Positions 15,964 through 22,754 of a DNA stretch of 64,000 nucleotides are shown piece after piece. A program made the position numbers and the translations under genes. The notes below the pieces were generated by a model that was given only the letters and a program-made list of their open reading frames with translations, was not told where the DNA came from and made no database searches. How positions within the stretch are numbered: the first letter of the stretch is position 1; the number at the start of each line of letters is the position of its first letter. This stretch comes from a virus: IMG/VR virus record IMGVR_UViG_3300017527_000515, positions 1-64,000 of that record. One strand, given 5' to 3'.

Positions 15964-16281
15964 TTACTCCTCCACTATAATAAAGTTATCGATGACAACG
16001 TTCGTCCAGTAAACCTTAGAGTACCCACTACAGTGGCGGCACTTACCATCATAGGATCTCTCCTCTATGTGGCCGTGTACTTTAATAAACGTGTCCTTTG
16101 GTAGTTCTGCAATTGCCTCGGCTGTGCTGCCCCAAGCAGCCACCTTGACGTACTGATGCTTACCAGTACCTGTAGGTACAGCTATCTTAGCATTAAGCAG
16201 ACTACTATTATTCATACCCACAGTTTTAAGATTTGGGTAGTGAACTTTTCCTGTTAAAACTACAAAATTTTCGCCAATCAT
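15964..16281 (-). CDS. Single-stranded DNA-binding (OB-fold) protein, SSB-like
   Basis: This 105-aa protein resembles a compact SSB/OB fold: NFVVLTGKVHYPNLKTVG (strand 1), LLNAKIAVPTGTG (strand 2), YVKVAAWGSTAEAIAEL (the conserved W and following helix) and DTFIKVHGHIEERSY (strand 4). Canonical SSB also begins N-x-V-x-L-x-G and has a V-x-A-W-G-x-x-A motif. Two cysteine residues (GKCRHCSGY) lie in the L45-like loop. The acidic end VIDNFIIVEE stands in for the SSB acidic tip but is short. ATG 16281 is preferred over 16317 because an AGGTGA site sits upstream and it follows the primase stop. Confidence 0.72.
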   Translation of the reverse strand: MIGENFVVLTGKVHYPNLKTVGMNNSSLLNAKIAVPTGTGKHQYVKVAAWGSTAEAIAELPKDTFIKVHGHIEERSYDGKCRHCSGYSKVYWTNVVIDNFIIVEE

Positions 16282-16285
16282 TTTA

Positions 16286-17308
16286 TCACCTATTAAGATA
16301 GGGAGAGAGATACTCATATATGGTATCTTTATCCAAATCTGCGGGGTCTTTCCCCTCTTCCGTTATAAATACAGGCCATACGTCCATTCTATAGCGTAGA
16401 GCCTCGTATGCTGCCATTGCTCCCTCAATACCTGCTACATCACAGTCAAAAAATATCACTGCTCCGTGTAATGCATTGGAAAACAACAGCTTTTGTTGTC
16501 CTTGAGTGATCTTAGAGCCCATTGCGGCCACTACATCCTTGATGCCGTACTCCCATAGTCTCCAGACACTCTTGAACCCTTCTACTACTATGATTGGGCC
16601 ATCGACTGGCACTATACTATTAAGGTTATACAGTACATTATCCTTATCAAAGCCTGGAGTTATCCAATATTTGGACTCATATTCAGCATCTGGCCTAATA
16701 TCCCTCAGACTGTAGGCCACGAGCTTACTATCTATATCTCTAATGGGGATCACATCCCGGATGAGATCATCACTGGTCCTATATCCACCACCAATTTCGA
16801 AATAATCCAACGTTTTACTGTCAAATCCGTCATCTCTGAACAAAGTTGAACGGTTGCCCAGGTACTTTGACAGCCTCTCCTCGGAGACTTTAGGATGAAT
16901 GTAGGGCTCTGTCTTAGTATTGTTTATAAACTCCTTCTGCTCCTTCTCACGCCTATATTTTAACGCTTCTATAGCAGAATCGAAGTCCCCCACCAGTCCA
17001 CTGAGGTAGTCCACAGCGCCCATGAAATCCATCTTCATCATGCCGCGGATCAATCCTATGACATCATTGCCATACACATCATGGCACTTGTGAGAGAAGC
17101 AAACCCACGTCTTTTTGTCCTTATTGAAGCGAAATGACGTAGGGTTATCGCCTCCATGGACAGCACAGTTTCCTCGCAGTTCTTTGGGAGTTTCTCTGGT
17201 GACCACAATCCCCATAGATTCTGCCAAATACCTTGGATCTACCATATCTTTGAGATAATCAAGCTTTAGCTTGAATTCTGCCCATCTTTCTTCCTTACTT
17301 GACTGCAT
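16286..17308 (-). CDS. DnaG-type DNA primase (CHC2 zinc finger plus TOPRIM)
   Basis: This 340-aa primase-like protein has an N-terminal zinc module with NCAVHGG and WVCFSHKCHDVYGNDVIGLI (equivalent to CHC2) and a central region. The TOPRIM domain shows GPIIVVEGFKSVWRLWEYGI (first Glu) and GAVIFFDCDVAGIEGAMAAY, the DxDxxG-like metal motif with D-C-D. It is shorter than bacterial DnaG (about 600 aa) and lacks a helicase-binding C-terminal domain, as usual for phage primases. It overlaps the helicase gene by 14 bp. Start ATG 17308 has GGAG nine bases upstream; ATG 17350 has none. Confidence 0.87.
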   Translation of the reverse strand: MQSSKEERWAEFKLKLDYLKDMVDPRYLAESMGIVVTRETPKELRGNCAVHGGDNPTSFRFNKDKKTWVCFSHKCHDVYGNDVIGLIRGMMKMDFMGAVDYLSGLVGDFDSAIEALKYRREKEQKEFINNTKTEPYIHPKVSEERLSKYLGNRSTLFRDDGFDSKTLDYFEIGGGYRTSDDLIRDVIPIRDIDSKLVAYSLRDIRPDAEYESKYWITPGFDKDNVLYNLNSIVPVDGPIIVVEGFKSVWRLWEYGIKDVVAAMGSKITQGQQKLLFSNALHGAVIFFDCDVAGIEGAMAAYEALRYRMDVWPVFITEEGKDPADLDKDTIYEYLSPYLNR

Positions 17309-18689
17309 CTTCGCTGTCTCCGTGATTGTATACCTTGTCGCCGTAGTCATGTATCTGATCTGGTGGCTCTGCTTCCTTAATGCTTAGGGTTGTCTTGTGA
17401 AATAGGTACCCAATACCCTCTTCTGGGGTCATACCACCACGTCTGGTCTCTCTCACCACTAATTTGTACTGGCCGCCAGCGTCCCCTTTGATCTCCTGCT
17501 CGTCTTCCGTCTTATATGTCCACTCCATGATGGTGTCAGCGTATCTGACGATCCTATCACTGTCTGCTACTGACCCCTCACGGTTGACCTGCACCGCGGT
17601 AAGACAGGGAATGTTAAGAGAACCAGCTAAATCCTTCAATTTAGTGGTAACATCACCTAAAACCTGGTATTCTTTACGATTTCTCTCTATACTATTAGAA
17701 TCTGGCTCTTTGATGTAATCAAAGATCATCAGCCCTATGTTGTGCTTTAGTTTATATTTCTTATATAGTGCTGTTATCTTGTCAACGGTGTATCCAGGCA
17801 TGAATTCATGGTACAATCTGCCTTTTTCTATGATTCCTATGGCAACTTGAATCTTCTGGTATTCCTCTTTGCTGTACCCACCGTGCTTGATCTGTCGCTC
17901 GGGTATCCCTGTCATCTTAGCAACGATTCTATCACGCCACTGGTCGAATGGCATCTCAGTATCTACATATAATATAGGTATTCTCTCATTAGCAAGGTAA
18001 GCTAAGAACGATGCCACGTTAGATAAGAATGTACTCTTACCTCTCTTAGGACGTGCTGAGATGATGTTCAGTGTTCCAGGCACTAACCCGTCAATTTGCT
18101 TGTCAAGGATGGGAAATCCAGTAGAAAGTCCCATCTGTACTACAGGGTTAGCCATACGCTCCTCGATCAGTTCTCTTAGGCCATCTGCCAAGTCCCGAGG
18201 CTCGTGTATAGACTTACTTTCGGTCGATAAATCCAGTATTTTACGCTCTATACTGCCTATAAGGTCCTCACTGGTGAGTCCTTCCTTAGCGTTCTCTGAG
18301 ATCTTATTTAGATCATCCTGTATAGTATAGTATAGTTTATATTTAGTACTGGCTTCTAACACATTCTGCAGATATATCTCATAATTACTACGATCTACTC
18401 TCATTTCGTTTATAGATTGCAGATAGTCTATACCACCTACACTGATTAGATCACCGAACATTTGTTGGGCGGTGTTCATTACCATAGGGAGATCGAATGT
18501 CTTAACATCTTGCTGTGCCAGGGCCCCCAAAAGTGTAAATAATGTGCTATGATCTACATGTAAGAAGTCTCCTGCATCCATCTTACTGACCAGATCATAA
18601 AAGCTATCCATGTCCTTAAAACAATACGAAAGTAAGGCTCGTTCATCTGTTGGTTTGCAGAATAATTCTTTCATTTCTACATTATTCAT
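17295..18689 (-). CDS. DnaB-type replicative helicase
   Basis: This 464-aa protein has the DnaB layout. A helical N-terminal domain (about 1-120) begins with ERALLSYCFKDMDSFYDLVS. A linker follows, and then the RecA-like ATPase core starting at GLSTGFPILDKQIDGLVPGT. Walker A is SARPKRGKST (residues 211-220), a variant of GxPxxGKS; ILYVDTEMPFDQWRDRIVAK provides the sensor region and GLMIFDYIKEPD the Walker B strand. CLTAVQVNREGSVADSDRI matches the QLxR region of family 4 helicases. It unwinds the fork as a hexamer and partners the adjacent primase. AAGGAG precedes ATG 18689, which overlaps the upstream stop. Confidence 0.92.
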   Translation of the reverse strand: MNNVEMKELFCKPTDERALLSYCFKDMDSFYDLVSKMDAGDFLHVDHSTLFTLLGALAQQDVKTFDLPMVMNTAQQMFGDLISVGGIDYLQSINEMRVDRSNYEIYLQNVLEASTKYKLYYTIQDDLNKISENAKEGLTSEDLIGSIERKILDLSTESKSIHEPRDLADGLRELIEERMANPVVQMGLSTGFPILDKQIDGLVPGTLNIISARPKRGKSTFLSNVASFLAYLANERIPILYVDTEMPFDQWRDRIVAKMTGIPERQIKHGGYSKEEYQKIQVAIGIIEKGRLYHEFMPGYTVDKITALYKKYKLKHNIGLMIFDYIKEPDSNSIERNRKEYQVLGDVTTKLKDLAGSLNIPCLTAVQVNREGSVADSDRIVRYADTIMEWTYKTEDEQEIKGDAGGQYKLVVRETRRGGMTPEEGIGYLFHKTTLSIKEAEPPDQIHDYGDKVYNHGDSEDAVK

Positions 18690-19147
18690 TAACGTCTCTC
18701 CTTACGAATGGTATATAACTCATTATCTCTACGTGTCATCTCACGTTTGAAAGCTGCTATAAGTTCTGATACTGATCTATCTATACCATCTACCCTTATC
18801 AACTCAGCCTGTAGCTTACGTAGTTTGTCATCCATTAATGACGACGATGCGTTGCCTCGTATAATGTATTCTCGGGCGGCCGTTTGAGTTTTGTATTCTT
18901 TTAATATCTTTTCATTCATACATGTAGACACAATGACATTCAAATCACTTTTAAGTTGGTTAATCTGAGCCTTGGTCTCGTTGACCTGAGATTTAAGATA
19001 TACTAACCACTGGCTTAGAGCTATAACATACTGACTTAATGTTGGGTCAGCTAACGCATGTAAATTTACCACATCAAATGCCCAAATCTCATCAATTAAG
19101 TCTTGTCTGGGCTGAACCTTAGTAAAAGATAATACACCTTCATCCAT
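18689..19147 (-). CDS. Hypothetical coiled-coil protein
   Basis: This 152-aa protein is mostly helical, with long heptad-like stretches (LKSQVNETKAQINQLKSDLN) and a basic C-terminus (FKREMTRRDNELYTIRKERR). It has no enzymatic motif. It sits immediately before the helicase gene (TAATG overlap), the position where phages often encode a helicase loader or accessory factor; that function is speculation. The ribosome site is weak (AGGGGG). The gene is credible because of polarity, overlap and length. Confidence 0.55.
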   Translation of the reverse strand: MDEGVLSFTKVQPRQDLIDEIWAFDVVNLHALADPTLSQYVIALSQWLVYLKSQVNETKAQINQLKSDLNVIVSTCMNEKILKEYKTQTAAREYIIRGNASSSLMDDKLRKLQAELIRVDGIDRSVSELIAAFKREMTRRDNELYTIRKERR

Positions 19148-19159
19148 TTGTCAATCCCC

Positions 19160-19480
19160 CTAAGAAACTTTTTCGTCCTCAATTCGCTCTTTTAGTGATC
19201 TTAGATCATACATACCAGTACAGAAAATCTGATGTTCTATGATCGCTCCTGTTTCATCCGCTACGGGCAGTAAATTACCCTCCATAGGCATGGCCTCACC
19301 GTTCGGAAGTATGTCTATCTGCCTACACATGAGGCTAAGATCACAATAACGACACTCTCTGGTGATGGTACCATCTTCCAGACAGACGAAGTCGTCGCAG
19401 TCCTTCTTATATTTTATAGCGTCCTGAGTACGGCCGTCTTCCCTCTCATCATTGGGGACATTTATTAATAATTTACTCAT
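19160..19480 (-). CDS. Small four-cysteine protein
   Basis: This 106-aa protein starts at ATG 19480; the longer reading from GTG 19495 lies inside the upstream nuclease gene. The central region ECRYCDLSLMCRQI, with nearby CDDFVCLEDG and a late FCTGMYDL, gives six cysteines that could bind zinc or an iron-sulfur cluster. The pattern is not assignable to a known domain. It is one of four small Cys-rich genes in the replication module. Function unknown. Confidence 0.5.
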   Translation of the reverse strand: MSKLLINVPNDEREDGRTQDAIKYKKDCDDFVCLEDGTITRECRYCDLSLMCRQIDILPNGEAMPMEGNLLPVADETGAIIEHQIFCTGMYDLRSLKERIEDEKVS

Positions 19481-19838
19481 AAAAACACTCTCCACTTAAA
19501 ACCTTATTGATTTTCTTCTTAACAAGGGCCTTAGTTATTTTTTCATTGAAATTGAATCGAACGAGGCACTGCCCGTTCTCCTCTACATACTGTATCTTGA
19601 GGTTATCTCGCATCTTTTGGGCCTTAAATGCCTCTTTTTCGCCGTGAAAATGCTTAACAAACTCTGTATGTTGCCGCCCTTGGACCTCCACGTACACCCC
19701 TATTTCTTTTATAAAGAAATCAAAGAACAATTTCTGTCCCTTGTATCTTATATAAATTTCTTTAGATATTCTGGGGGCCGAAAGCCTTGGGAATATACCC
19801 TCTAATATATCATATATTTTATCAGCTATTTTGCTCAT
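19473..19838 (-). CDS. Vsr/EDxHD-like small endonuclease
   Basis: This 121-aa protein has the endonuclease core LFFDFFIKEIGVYVEVQGRQ followed by a His and then EKEAFKAQKMRDNLKIQYVE. The layout matches the Vsr/DUF559-like PD-(D/E)XK family (D near the first strand, E-x-Q-G-x-Q-H on the second, conserved Lys/Arg on the following helix). Members cut mismatched or branched DNA or act as homing-type nucleases. It overlaps recA by 17 bp and so is likely co-expressed for repair. The ribosome site is weak (GAGAT). Which substrate it cuts cannot be told. Confidence 0.7.
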   Translation of the reverse strand: MSKIADKIYDILEGIFPRLSAPRISKEIYIRYKGQKLFFDFFIKEIGVYVEVQGRQHTEFVKHFHGEKEAFKAQKMRDNLKIQYVEENGQCLVRFNFNEKITKALVKKKINKVLSGECFYE

Positions 19839-20868
19839 ATATCTCAGTCAGTCCTACCATATCCACGACTTTAGCTCGGATTTCATCGTAGATCTTTTCA
19901 TTTTCCTCAGACTTTAAATACGCAGCGGCGTTGGGCTCACCTTGAGCAATATTAGTACCCTCATAAGAGTACCACGCTCCCTTCTTATCTATGATTCCGA
20001 AATCAACCGCTAAGTTCAGCACTTCCCAATGAGTATCATAACCCTTACCGTAGATTAAATTAATCTCTGTTTTCTTAAACGGTGGGGCTAATTTGTTTTT
20101 AACAATTTCAAATAGGGTAGTGTGGCCTATAATCTCACCAGACATTGGGTCTGGGATACGGCGGGCCTTAGCTTCTGGGCCTCTGATAGAAATTCTGCCA
20201 GTAGTGTAAAATGCGAGAGCTTCACCGCCTGTAGTAGTCTCAGGATTACCGTAACCACCTACTTTCATTCGTAATTGATTAATAAAGATGATTAAACACC
20301 CTGCTCTATTTGCGATGGGAGTAATTCTTCTTGTTGCCTTACTCATAAGCCTGGCTAACAGTGCTATATGATCGTCGCCGATCTCTGCTGCTGCTTCGTT
20401 ACTGGGTATTAGGGAGCTGACACTGTCTACTACTGCTACTTTAAAAGCTCCTGAGGACACCAACATCTCTAAAATATCAAGATTGTCTTCCCCATTATAC
20501 CCCTGTACTAATTTAAGAGCCTTAGTGTCGACACCGTAATCTTTAAACAAACGTGGGTCTACTGCGTGTTCAGCATCTATATAACAGCATCTTAGCCCTC
20601 GTTTCTGGGCCTGAATAACAACATTGGCTGCCAAAGTCGATTTACCACCACTGTTGGGGCCAAATATCTCATAAATTCTGCCGAATGCCATACCACCTCG
20701 CCCCAGAGCTACATCTAAACTAATGGAACCAGTAGACACAGTGGGAATTATCATGTCCTCATGATCACTTAGGTTGGTTATAACATCGCCATACTTCTTA
20801 GTGATAGCAGCCATGATTATATCAAGACTATCACCCTGCGACTTATCATTTTTCTTCTTTTTTGCCAT
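19822..20868 (-). CDS. recA: RecA recombinase
   Basis: This 348-aa RecA homologue is almost full length. Walker A is FGPNSGGKST (canonical GPESSGKTT with E to N and S to G changes), and Walker B is FKVAVVDSVSSLIPSNEAAA. Loop L1/L2 regions are INQLRMKVGGYGNPETTTGG and GEALAFYTTGRISIRG, where the conserved NQxRxKxGxxxGxPExTxGG pattern is kept. The N-terminus is Lys-rich. GGAGG lies six bases before ATG 20868, so the in-frame ATG at 20874, which overlaps that site, is not used. It pairs homologous DNA during replication repair or recombination-dependent replication. Confidence 0.96.
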   Translation of the reverse strand: MAKKKKNDKSQGDSLDIIMAAITKKYGDVITNLSDHEDMIIPTVSTGSISLDVALGRGGMAFGRIYEIFGPNSGGKSTLAANVVIQAQKRGLRCCYIDAEHAVDPRLFKDYGVDTKALKLVQGYNGEDNLDILEMLVSSGAFKVAVVDSVSSLIPSNEAAAEIGDDHIALLARLMSKATRRITPIANRAGCLIIFINQLRMKVGGYGNPETTTGGEALAFYTTGRISIRGPEAKARRIPDPMSGEIIGHTTLFEIVKNKLAPPFKKTEINLIYGKGYDTHWEVLNLAVDFGIIDKKGAWYSYEGTNIAQGEPNAAAYLKSEENEKIYDEIRAKVVDMVGLTEIYEQNS

Positions 20869-21475
20869 CTTCATCCTCCAGTCTTTTGCTGATAGCCAGT
20901 AGATCTTCCAGAGAATGCCCTGTTTTGTAGGTTTTCTCTATTCTTGCGGTCATTTTATCTACTGCCCTCTCAGTTCTTGTAGCCTCTTCCTTGGCCAACT
21001 CTTTGTTAATTATTTGAACTGCTCTCTCAGTAACCCAGGCCATATTTCCCTGGCCGAAGATACCAAACGATGGAGCAGAGTCAAACTTAAACACATCAGA
21101 GCGGTTGAATACAACTTTAACTATAAGACCACACTGCTTGAGTGCCGTCTTTCTATCTATACCGCCCGCCGCCATGCGATTCTCCACAAACGCCTTCGCT
21201 ATGGCTCTGTCCTGCTTTTTGTTTGGATATGACCACATTTGTTTTGGGTAGATGTTACGCATAAAACTATAGAATGTAGATATAAGCACATCTAAGCTCT
21301 CTATTTCAATAGGATATTCATATGGCGGGCCAACACTGTATCCTTGACCTTTTAAATAGGCAACGCACACCTTCTCCGCTTTGGTGGCAAGTGCGGCCTT
21401 GTTCCCAAACAAATCCCCCTGCTGAGATGAGACTATTAACCTCTGCATCTCACCCAAAAACTTGTCGAAATCCAT
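20846..21475 (-). CDS. Hypothetical protein between clamp and RecA
   Basis: This 209-aa basic protein has no recognisable domain. The N-terminal third is helical. The region QMWSYPNKKQDRAIAKAFVE suggests an alpha/beta fold with basic residues. The C-terminal third is a long charged helix ending in Lys/Glu-rich sequence (KRLEDEDGKKEEK). Because it lies between the sliding clamp and RecA with 1-bp and 23-bp overlaps, a replication or recombination-mediator role is plausible. GGAGAAGG precedes ATG 21475. Confidence 0.55.
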   Translation of the reverse strand: MDFDKFLGEMQRLIVSSQQGDLFGNKAALATKAEKVCVAYLKGQGYSVGPPYEYPIEIESLDVLISTFYSFMRNIYPKQMWSYPNKKQDRAIAKAFVENRMAAGGIDRKTALKQCGLIVKVVFNRSDVFKFDSAPSFGIFGQGNMAWVTERAVQIINKELAKEEATRTERAVDKMTARIEKTYKTGHSLEDLLAISKRLEDEDGKKEEK

Positions 21476-22608
21476 TACCTTCTCCTGATAGGAGTAATAA
21501 GCGCCTTCTGGTCTTCAAAGTTGCCAGAATCAAATATTAAAACACTGTCGTCGTCAGAGAATCTAATCGTAATCTTGTCGTCTTTGATAACCTCTACTGT
21601 CTGTATCATAGATTGACCATTAATATCAATCACGAAAGCTCCTGGGTAGTCCACAGCACCGTCGTAGGTAAATTCTGCCACATCACAGCTCAAAACCATC
21701 TCACCTTTAGACAGTGAGAATGTCAGCCTGTAGTTATCATCTGGGTTCAGAACGTCAACGAACGGAAGTAAGCTGCTCATTAGAACTTCCTTATCCAGCA
21801 CGATAGAACTCTCAAATGTGGACAAAATTGGCTTATACTCAGGAAAATCGTGCCCTATAATGGTACGGCCCCAGAAAACTACGTTATCGAAGGTGGCCTT
21901 AACATTACGATCTTCGAACTCAAACGCTACTTGGCTCTCCGAATCCACAACTCGGCGCAGTCCCATGATAAAATCATACCTAAGGAGGAACATTCCCTCA
22001 CTTAAATCACTGATATTCTTGACCTTATATTCTGACAGACGCTGTCCGTCAGTACCAACAAAACAAATCTCATCCTCTGCGAACACCACGTTCATACCAC
22101 GTAGAAATACCTGGTTGTGGCCTGGATCTATAGCATACAGCACTTTATTAGTGGCTGTTCTAAAGATGTTGGAGTTCAGCACGAAGTTGGGGTTGCCAAA
22201 CTTTTTAGGCTCACGCACCGTATAAACATCATACACCTTAAGCTTTAGATTTCCCTTGGAAACCTTGTCATTCTCGTAGGTATTCACTACAGATACGTTG
22301 AGGAAGTTGTTGGTGAGGTCAAAATGAAAATCCTTTACGCCGTATTTATCATTCCAGGCATGGAATGACGACACAAAGGACTTGATTTTACCGTATTCTA
22401 TTACGGCGGCGCCTGGAGTCCTAACCTCTGCTTTGTTAGAGGAGAAGGACAGCGCAGTGGAATTGTTGTTGGATAAGAATGTTATAACACCATCCTCTCC
22501 AGCGGTTATGAGAACCATTCCTGTTGAATCTAAGACGTTTACCTTGGCAGTAACGCTTAGAAGCTTGATGGCCTTCTGGAGGTCACCAGTCTCAATAGAA
22601 AAATCCAT
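21475..22608 (-). CDS. dnaN: DNA sliding clamp, DnaN-like
   Basis: This 377-aa protein is the length of bacterial beta clamp (about 370). Landmarks are an N-terminal clamp domain with a strand-helix pattern (GDLQKAIKLLSVTAKVN), a middle-domain signature FVGTDGQRLSEYKVK (bacterial DGHRL), a Pro-containing loop IIGHDFPEYKPIL (FPDY in bacteria), and a C-terminus ending KALITPIRRR, which parallels the VMPMRL end of DnaN. It encircles DNA and tethers the polymerase, which is not encoded here. This is the first gene after the tandem promoters, 52 bases downstream of the proximal -10 hexamer, and it has AAAGGA before ATG 22608. Confidence 0.9.
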   Translation of the reverse strand: MDFSIETGDLQKAIKLLSVTAKVNVLDSTGMVLITAGEDGVITFLSNNNSTALSFSSNKAEVRTPGAAVIEYGKIKSFVSSFHAWNDKYGVKDFHFDLTNNFLNVSVVNTYENDKVSKGNLKLKVYDVYTVREPKKFGNPNFVLNSNIFRTATNKVLYAIDPGHNQVFLRGMNVVFAEDEICFVGTDGQRLSEYKVKNISDLSEGMFLLRYDFIMGLRRVVDSESQVAFEFEDRNVKATFDNVVFWGRTIIGHDFPEYKPILSTFESSIVLDKEVLMSSLLPFVDVLNPDDNYRLTFSLSKGEMVLSCDVAEFTYDGAVDYPGAFVIDINGQSMIQTVEVIKDDKITIRFSDDDSVLIFDSGNFEDQKALITPIRRR

Positions 22609-22660
22609 ATCGTAAATCCTTTCTTTAATTTTTTACGGTCGAATTGTTCGGCCTAACAGT

Positions 22661-22688
22661 AATATAATACATCTTTTTGATTTGTCAA
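22661..22688 (-). promoter_or_regulatory. Promoter P2 (proximal), sigma70-like
   Basis: On the minus strand the -35 is a perfect TTGACA (22683-22688), followed by a 16-bp spacer and TATATT (22661-22666). Transcription would begin near 22654 and read the sliding clamp gene and the following operon. The region directly upstream is AT-rich (UP-element-like). The hexamers and surrounding bases match promoter P1 closely. No competing Shine-Dalgarno or coding sequence lies in the region. Confidence 0.85.
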
Positions 22689-22689
22689 G

Positions 22690-22718
22690 GGAAAAATTAA
22701 CTTTTTTTTATTTTTTCC
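22690..22718. repeat. AT-rich inverted repeat between the tandem promoters
   Basis: An imperfect inverted repeat with two 11-base arms (GGAAAAATTAA at 22690-22700 and TTATTTTTTCC at 22708-22718) matches at 10 of 11 positions around a 7-base loop. It fills almost exactly the space between the -10 of P1 and the -35 of P2. It could be an operator, an AT-rich UP element for P2, or a weak transcript hairpin. It has no GC stem and so is a poor terminator. Confidence 0.55.
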
Positions 22719-22725
22719 TGTGAAT

Positions 22726-22753
22726 AATATAATACACAATCTGCATTTGTCAA
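22726..22753 (-). promoter_or_regulatory. Promoter P1 (distal), sigma70-like
   Basis: On the minus strand the -35 TTGACA (22748-22753) is followed by a 16-bp spacer and TATATT (22726-22731). The -35 starts one base after the stop codon of the 691-aa gene, leaving no room for a terminator. Over its length P1 matches P2 in two blocks (9 and 12 identical bases) separated by 8 divergent bases, with the same spacing. Initiation is expected near 22719. Confidence 0.82.
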
Positions 22754-22754
22754 G

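Noticed and set aside
22629-22655. Short GC hairpin in the sliding clamp leader (CGAA-CAA-TTCG)
   Set aside because: Four perfect base pairs only and no T run; possible minor leader structure but not supported as a regulator.
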